A stretch of 64,000 nucleotides of DNA from positions 6,849,105 to 6,913,104 of the forward strand of contig NC_135052.1 in assembly GCF_051014685.1 (NCBI RefSeq), read 5' to 3'. The stretch is from Ptiloglossa arizonensis. Lineage: Eukaryota > Arthropoda > Insecta > Hymenoptera > Colletidae. The notes beneath the pieces were generated by a model, which ran no database searches, was not told the origin of the DNA, and saw only the letters and a list, made by a program, of their open reading frames with translations. Positions within the stretch are counted from its first letter, which is position 1, and every line of letters starts with the position of its first letter. Positions 57,968 to 64,000 of this stretch are shown in pieces. The translations under genes and the position numbers were made by a program.

Positions 57968-58659
57968 TTGGATGCAAATGGGTTAAAAATGGTCTGGAGA
58001 GTATTAATATTGAAAAAGAACTGCGGCTGGATTGCTTCGGAGTTGAGAATCGTGTTGGTTTAAAACTGGAAACCGAAACATCTGGGTTAGACTGTTACTA
58101 CTAATAATTAACGTCTTTAATTTCTTTTTCTGCTCGTATAACAACTGCTCGTATGACGTTGAAGCGTAATTTTAGAATACAATTCTTCGGTACACGTCAC
58201 TTTTCTTCAGAAAGGGTTATAAGATATTTAAGGGTCTACACTTCGATCGGTCTAAAAATATCGATAGATCCTACCCTGCTTATTGTACCATTTTGTGGTC
58301 TTAAAGCGTACGAAATTTTATTTGCGTAATTTTTATCGTGTGTAATTATTCGAATAAAAAAAATAAAAGCTCGTGTTGCGAGAAACACGATATAACAATA
58401 CTCCCGGCGATTATTTCTTTTAACAGGGTGTAATGGCCGACGTGAGAAACAATAATTCATTTGTGCGTCGATTAAAATCCTGTTTAAAGCATTTATCCGA
58501 CGTCACGATTCCGAAATAAATACTGTAGGGATTATCTTGATTAAATCTCACGTGACTAAGGTTTAGAAATTTTTTAAACAAAGAAACTCCTTTAATATTG
58601 CTACTATGCTTGTTTGAAAAGAAAAGGCTCGCTCGGAGTAACTCTTGCTGGATTTCCTC

Positions 58660-60310
58660 CGACTCTGGCTCACTTCGACGAATCTCCAACAAAGTGTCCT
58701 AATCACGCTTCTCTCGCACCTTTTATATTCTCGCGTGCAATCATTCCCTTTCGTTCTAATCCTTAACCTTCCTTACTGCATGCATCTGGTCACGTTCGCC
58801 GAAAATTCCTCAGTTCGGCACCATATCGATTGCTCGTCTTTCGCACCTTAGTTCGAACGTTCCACAGTTCTGTCTCAAACACTTTCTCACACCTCGAAAA
58901 ACTTCACTCGCTCGTCTATTCCAAACACTAAAATGTTTCATACACTCTTCACATTTTCTCAGAACCATACACATTTCGTTACATACCCACGATACCTCGT
59001 ATATTTATTCTTCATTGTAAACTCTGAATAGCCGATTCGATCAACTGTAGAAATTAAAATACCTCGAATTATACAAGTTGGAATTTTTGGTAGCCTTCTC
59101 GGAAATATTATTTCGATTGATAATTTCAATTGTTACGTTTGAAATAAATGTTTAGGACGAACTTTGTATCTATCGCTATCGCGTAAAATAAATTCTCGAA
59201 CACTAATGCGCACGAATGAAAGTACTTAATGGACAATTTCCGATGAATCTTGTCTGAAATGTGCTCGGCACTGGCCAAAAGAGCCAGGATAGCTGTTTCA
59301 ATTAGTCGGAATTTCCTTCTGAGCTCCATGGGGTGTCGTAAAGTTCCGTAATGGCTAAGAGGCGCGGACTTTTGGTCATGAATGTAACGAGGATATCCGT
59401 GATGAAGTGTTCCTCGCATCGCGTGGAAAGGCAACAGAAAGCGTGTTCGCGAGAACACGGTATGTAACTTAGGACAGTTTTTGCACGCGAGAGCGAGTGA
59501 AACGAGAATTGTTTTGACGTTACATTAACATCGTGACTACCAACAGTTTTTCGTCCCTTATTGTAGAAATTCAACGTTGTCCGTCTTACTAGGATCCCAT
59601 GGGACGTGTTTGGGTTTTCAGCGTGTATTTGAAATTTTTTCGAACGCAGTGGACGAGTAGAAATTCAGATAACGAAGATGTATCTTTCAATTATACTTAT
59701 TAGACGAGGTACAGAAAAATTTGAAAAATTGAAGCTGCGATTAGCTGATTTGGAGATTTTATTTCTAGCACATTTTATCGGGTACACTAGTGTTCGAAAT
59801 AAGATAATGATAGAACTGGTTGCTGCAAGAAGCAGCATACGGCTGAACGACTGTACCTCTCAATGAGGTATTCTCTGTTGTAAAGGAATACAAATGTAAT
59901 TCCTGCGTTGAGGGGAAGGGGAAAAATAGAGACGGTGTACGATTTAAAATTTGTAATTTCTTCCAAAATTGATCTCTCTTTCTATTTATAATACTCTACC
60001 AGCTTCTATGCATACCGTATGTATGGTAATGCGTGAGAATGAAAAGAATTGCGTGTGGTCCGGAGAAAATCTGAAGTGTTTGGAATGGACGAGCGAGTGA
60101 AGTGCTTTCGAGGCGTGAAAGAGGAGCAATTGAGATAGCGCCAGACTGGGAAATTTTGAGCGAACGTGACCAGATGCATGGAGTGAGATAGGTTAAAAAT
60201 TAGAATAAAAGGAAATGATTGCGTGTGAGAATATAAGGTGCGAGAAAGGGGTGTTTGAGATCAGTCGTTGTTGGAAAATAGTCGAAGCGTGTCGTGTCGT
60301 ATGAAATAAA
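58660..60310. mobile_element. Repeat element with ~300-base terminal inverted repeats
   Basis: The left arm (58660-59005) equals the reverse complement of the right arm (60005-60310) with modest divergence. Shared words include ctctcgcacctt, gcatctggtcacgttcg, cttcactcgctcgtc and attccaaacact. A third copy in direct orientation lies at 63621. The interior 1 kb has short open frames (59126-59574 minus, 59678-59866 plus) with no domain I recognise. It is either a non-autonomous DNA transposon or two inverted copies of a dispersed repeat. Confidence 0.6.
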
Positions 60311-62490
60311 AATGGCGTAGTACTACTACTTCATTTAATATACGTGTATCGAAAAACTTTATTCACTTTTATTTCACAATAACCAGTAATAATTCCTACA
60401 TATTCATCAAATGTTTAGTCCAACTTCCCCAGTGTATTTATCGAACGTATCGAAGAAATGTCATTAATGCTTGAACTCGAGTTCCAGACCGTTAAAGTTA
60501 CGTGTTACAGGGGAACCTTTGAAATGGGATTCTCGCGTAAGGTGGCAAGGATTCAAGGATTTGTGAACACCTTATAAAGTGTCTGGTGCTTTCTAAATCG
60601 TGTGCCAAAGCCCCATAATGTGGTCCCAGAGATCTCGTAGATTAGCAACTGGTCCAACCTTTTCGGTGCCGTGAGAGTTTTTAAGCTCTCGATCGATCAC
60701 TGTACCGTGTGCGGTGAACGCCCATGAGCGTTCAGCGAGTACAGTCCGTAAACATCGCTACAGAATTTCCGCACACCATGCGTGCTATGCGTACGAATCT
60801 CAACACCGAAAGGGTTAATGAACGATCCGTTCAAAATATTCCGAGACAAAGAGATACGGAAATTAAAGTGAAACGTGCACACTGTGCGACTATTCCTCAG
60901 CCAGAGAGCCGAAAACCGAGATAATTTTTAGGTTAGGTCGATGCACTGCGTTTGAAACGAGCTAAAATTACACAGTCTATACATATACAACGTTCGATAG
61001 GACGTTCCTAATGTAATCTCTTTCGATACCACTCTGGAAAGTCTAAATAAAATGGTATAACTCGTAACTAATCACTTAATATCAACAAATGTTTGCACGA
61101 TTACAATAAACCTTTCAAATGCTGGAATTTTGTCTACCGATGTATAAATACAATACGTCGATGCAACGCGCACGATAATGCAATCCACATATTTAAAAAA
61201 GAATTCGACAAATCGGACACATTTCAGCATGGCGCGGATTTAAAGCATTCGAAAAACGGTGTATAATTTACAACGGGATACAGCATTCCATTGGAAACAA
61301 TTTCTGTGTATACTGTGCTCCGTGTACATTCCATCACGATTGCCAGTGAAAGCATTTTTCGTTTCACAACTTTGAATAAAGTTGTTTCACCGAAGTCCTG
61401 TTATCAAATGGTTTTGATTAGTTTCCTTCGTTTCTACTACAGATTCTACCGAGAGTAGAATAATACTGCAAATACAGTTAAAGCAATACTGAAGCCGAGC
61501 ACGTACATAGAAACGAAAACGTTTGTTTTCGTTAGACTGGATACATGTTGATAGGTATCGCGGTTTCTACATTCGTGAATCGAAACTAGAGAGTCACCCA
61601 AAAACCACAAGACTGAAAGAGCTATTAGTCACCGTCAAACGCGAGCTAATTATGCAACGTAGACCAGCTCGATGCACGACAGGTCACAAAGGCATTCTTT
61701 GCGCATGCCAGCAAGTGAATGGGGAAAATCGATGTACTTTGATACATTTCCTGTCCGCTCCAACAGTCGGTGCTGGTGAAAATGCTAATTCACGAGACGC
61801 ATCGATCGATTCGGAGCGATGGAAACCCGGAAGAAAAATTTGATCGGCGAACAAGAGTCGCGATACTGATATCGATAAGCGCAACATTTTCAGACAGAAA
61901 GTACCAATATGAAATCGAACAATGTACCGTTGATCGACTCGTGTATCGAATCTCGTTTCTTGCTCCCGTCGAGTGTTCGAGTATCTTCTTTGGTTTGTTT
62001 CGTGCGTAACATTTCGTAAACACGTAGTATTCAAAACGAGCAAAAAGTTTGAACAAATACGGATCAAACTGTCATTAATTTCGGAGTTACGAGAGATTTT
62101 CAACTATGTATGAGCCGAGAATAGCATAAAAGACTTTATTGCGTGTCTACCCCCTACTTATCGAGTAAGTCGTTAGGTCAAGCAAAGTAAACGTAATATC
62201 CGTTAGTGCTACGAAAGTGTAGATAACCGACGTCATTCGGCAACAGTAACGGAAGAACTCCTTTGTCAGTTTAATAATACAATATCCTTATTTCTCCCTT
62301 TACTTTTACATTCTTTAAATAACGATTCATGCTTTGCTGATAAAAACATCTTGCAACTCCGAAATTAACGATACTTGGACCAACTACGTTTATACAGACC
62401 ATTTGCTCCTTTTGACCAGTTAAGTATCCGAAGTTCGATACCAACTTTCTGGGATACTATGTATACAACATCGTAACAATTAACAGTAAT
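60311..62490. other. No gene recognised
   Basis: Mixed AT-rich sequence with short overlapping open frames. A short hairpin (tgaacgc ccatga gcgttca) lies at about 60716-60735. Nothing resembling the missing Pgant9 anchor or stem exon was found. Confidence 0.5.
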
Positions 62491-62650
62491 TTAACTCTTT
62501 TGCTACGACGAACGACTGTAGTCACCCTCCACGAAACATTATTTATAGACAACGGACGACTATAGTCGCTTTCCAGATAATGCCATTTATAGACGACGAA
62601 TGACTATAGTCGCACCCCGTTAAACGCAATTCATTTACAACGGGAGACGG
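62491..62650. mobile_element. Possible piggyBac-like terminus with 44-base repeats
   Basis: TTAA at 62491 is followed by ctcttttgctacgacg and then about three 44-base repeats carrying gactatagtcgc (starts near 62505, 62549, 62593 and 62637). This layout mirrors the piggyBac end at 57.9 kb (42-base repeats). No matching opposite end was found, so this is only a candidate solo end. Confidence 0.4.
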
Positions 62651-63348
62651 TAGCTTCTTATAGATTTACTCTGAACTTACAATTCTTCGATGTTCGATTA
62701 AAATAAGTTCGTTAAGAAATTGCAAATATCTCGCTTCAGAAACTCGTTTCATAAACCTTCGACTCGAAGAAGACCTTTACCCAAGATCTTAACAGAACGA
62801 GAAGAAAATAAGAGACACGTTCTATCCGTGACGTATCGATATTCCTGGTGAGTCCATGTGCTCAATTTCTTCAATAGCGTTTGACTTCACGCTCGAGAGA
62901 CGTTTGACTTAATTCGAGAGTTTCGTTGCCACTCGAAGTGAACGTCGACAGATTATATCGAAGTTTCTTTCGACGAAAATAAGCACGGGCGTTGACAATT
63001 GTGTTGTTTCGATCACAGACGAGTGTGTAAAATTCTTAATCCTCGTACAAGCCCCCGAATAATTGTTGTACTCGTGCGGTATGTTGGTGTATATTTACGT
63101 ATATTGACTATATTATAAGTTACTAGTATTAGACGTGGTGTTGACAATTAGTTTCGCTCTTCACTAAAGATAGATCGACCGTGTATAAGACTAAGCTTAT
63201 CGTCTTGATGCCCTCGCCACGCGTCTTTATCGTCATTGTCGTTTACGTCTTTTACTGGTCTTTCGTCTTAGTGCGTCTTTCCAACTGTCCTGTCTTATTA
63301 CGTCTTTCTACCCATACACACTGTTACGTACTCTTCTTTCTTACTATG
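62651..63348. other. No gene recognised
   Basis: AT-rich sequence leading into the tandem array at 63349. Nothing distinctive was seen. Confidence 0.5.
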
Positions 63349-63627
63349 ACATACTATGTCATACTACGACATACTACGACATACTACGACATACTTCCCG
63401 TGACATACTATCCGTGACGTACTATCCGTGACGTACTCTTACATACTGTGGGCATACTGTGGACATACTATCCGTGACGTACTCTTACATACTGTGGACA
63501 TACTATGGACATACTGTGGATATACTATCCGTGACGTACTCTTACATACTGTGCACATATTATGGACATACTGTGGACATACTGTGGACATACTGTCCCT
63601 GACGTACTGTCCGCGACATACTGTCTC
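63349..63627. repeat. Tandem array of gacatact-type units
   Basis: Begins with short tacgacatac units, then longer composite units (atactatccgtgacgtactc plus ttacatactgtggac). It is a small satellite-like array that directly abuts a copy of the dispersed repeat. Confidence 0.9.
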
Positions 63628-63815
63628 AAAAACGTTCCTCTCGCACTCTATATAGCCACGCGCATTCATTCTCTTTCATTCTAATCCTCAGTCCCTGTCA
63701 CTTCAGACATTCGGTCACGTTCGACCATCCTAATCGTTCGTCTTTTCCAAAGATTCTTCACTTTCTCCGAACTACATGTATTCCCTTTCGTCCTCGTGCA
63801 TTTCCACGCTCGGTC
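63621..63815 (+). repeat. Third copy of the dispersed repeat found at 58.66-60.31 kb
   Basis: Reads ctcaaaaacgttcctctcgcact, then cattctctttcattctaatcc and cattcggtcacgttcg. It matches the 58.7 kb arm in the same orientation. Its right boundary is unclear because similarity fades toward the window end. Confidence 0.55.
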
Positions 63816-64000
63816 GTCTCGCAAGACCCCCTGTAAAGGGATACTCGTGCCTTCCAAGAAACCTAGCGAATAGATCGGCCCCAAGTGTTTACCTTAACGC
63901 AGGTCTGTTCGCACGCGTTGTCTCTTCTAAAGCTACGCTCGAAGCAAGCCCAAGCGGACACGGAAAATCCGATACCACAATTGCTTAGAAATATTTTACT

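Larger units (their letters stand above)
57146..57986 (-). mobile_element. Internally deleted piggyBac element with TTAA target duplications
   Basis: TTAA at 57146-57149 and 57983-57986 flank an 833-base element. Its ends read CCCATTTGCATC and GATGCAAATGGG, a perfect 12-base terminal inverted repeat. TTAA specificity and C-rich ends are hallmarks of piggyBac. Inside lie the C-terminal piece of a transposase (minus strand) and three 42-base subterminal repeats by the right end. A full element would be about 2-3 kb, so most of the catalytic domain is deleted. Confidence 0.88.

Noticed and set aside
59126..59574. Minus-strand open frames between inverted repeat arms
   Set aside because: Examined as possible transposase remnants, but no catalytic or DNA-binding motif was seen.
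60795..60825. gaaagggttaa, resembling a piggyBac end
   Set aside because: Such words are common by chance, and no partner end or subterminal repeat fits.
1..64000. Search for tRNA, rRNA and CRISPR-like arrays
   Set aside because: No internal-promoter B-box in a cloverleaf context was found. Repeats present are tandem arrays without unique spacers, and the genome is eukaryotic.

Overview
This is an insect nuclear genomic window, most likely from a hymenopteran such as a bee. That placement is an inference from AT-rich introns full of TCGA-type CpG words, from GC-rich patches, and from two recognisable arthropod genes with long introns. There is no bacterial-style gene packing, and no tRNA or rRNA gene was recognised. 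Both host genes lie on the minus strand.

At the left edge (927-2163) are two adjacent coding exons of the orthologue of Drosophila gprs (serine-enriched protein), covering the start of its BTB/POZ domain. The rest of that gene lies to the left, outside the window. From 2.2 to 14.2 kb there is no coding exon I can support. This stretch should hold the gprs 5' region, and a GC-rich block at 5.05-6.03 kb is the best promoter or 5' exon candidate.

From 51495 down to 14183 runs most of a polypeptide N-acetylgalactosaminyltransferase gene, best matched to Drosophila Pgant9. Nine coding exons were mapped with canonical splice sites and consistent phases. They run from the start of the catalytic domain to the stop codon (453 residues in one isoform). 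The N-terminal Golgi anchor and stem are not seen and are probably to the right. Two similar in-frame exons (26548-26658 and 25552-25656) encode alternative versions of the first ricin-B lectin repeat. They look like a mutually exclusive pair that would give two enzyme forms with different lectin domains.

The introns hold most of the unusual structure. There is a 4.4 kb imperfect inverted repeat (18.57-23.02 kb) and two compact stem-loops resembling microRNA precursors (27465-27550, 14795-14851). A mariner-like terminus lies at 36.4 kb, and there are many short tandem arrays. In the 12.5 kb right of the last Pgant exon are a palindromic MITE (54.08-54.61 kb), an internally deleted piggyBac element with intact TTAA flanks (57146-57986), and a second piggyBac-like terminus (62.49 kb). 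A dispersed repeat occurs as an inverted pair (58.66-60.31 kb) plus a third copy (63.6 kb) next to a satellite-like array.
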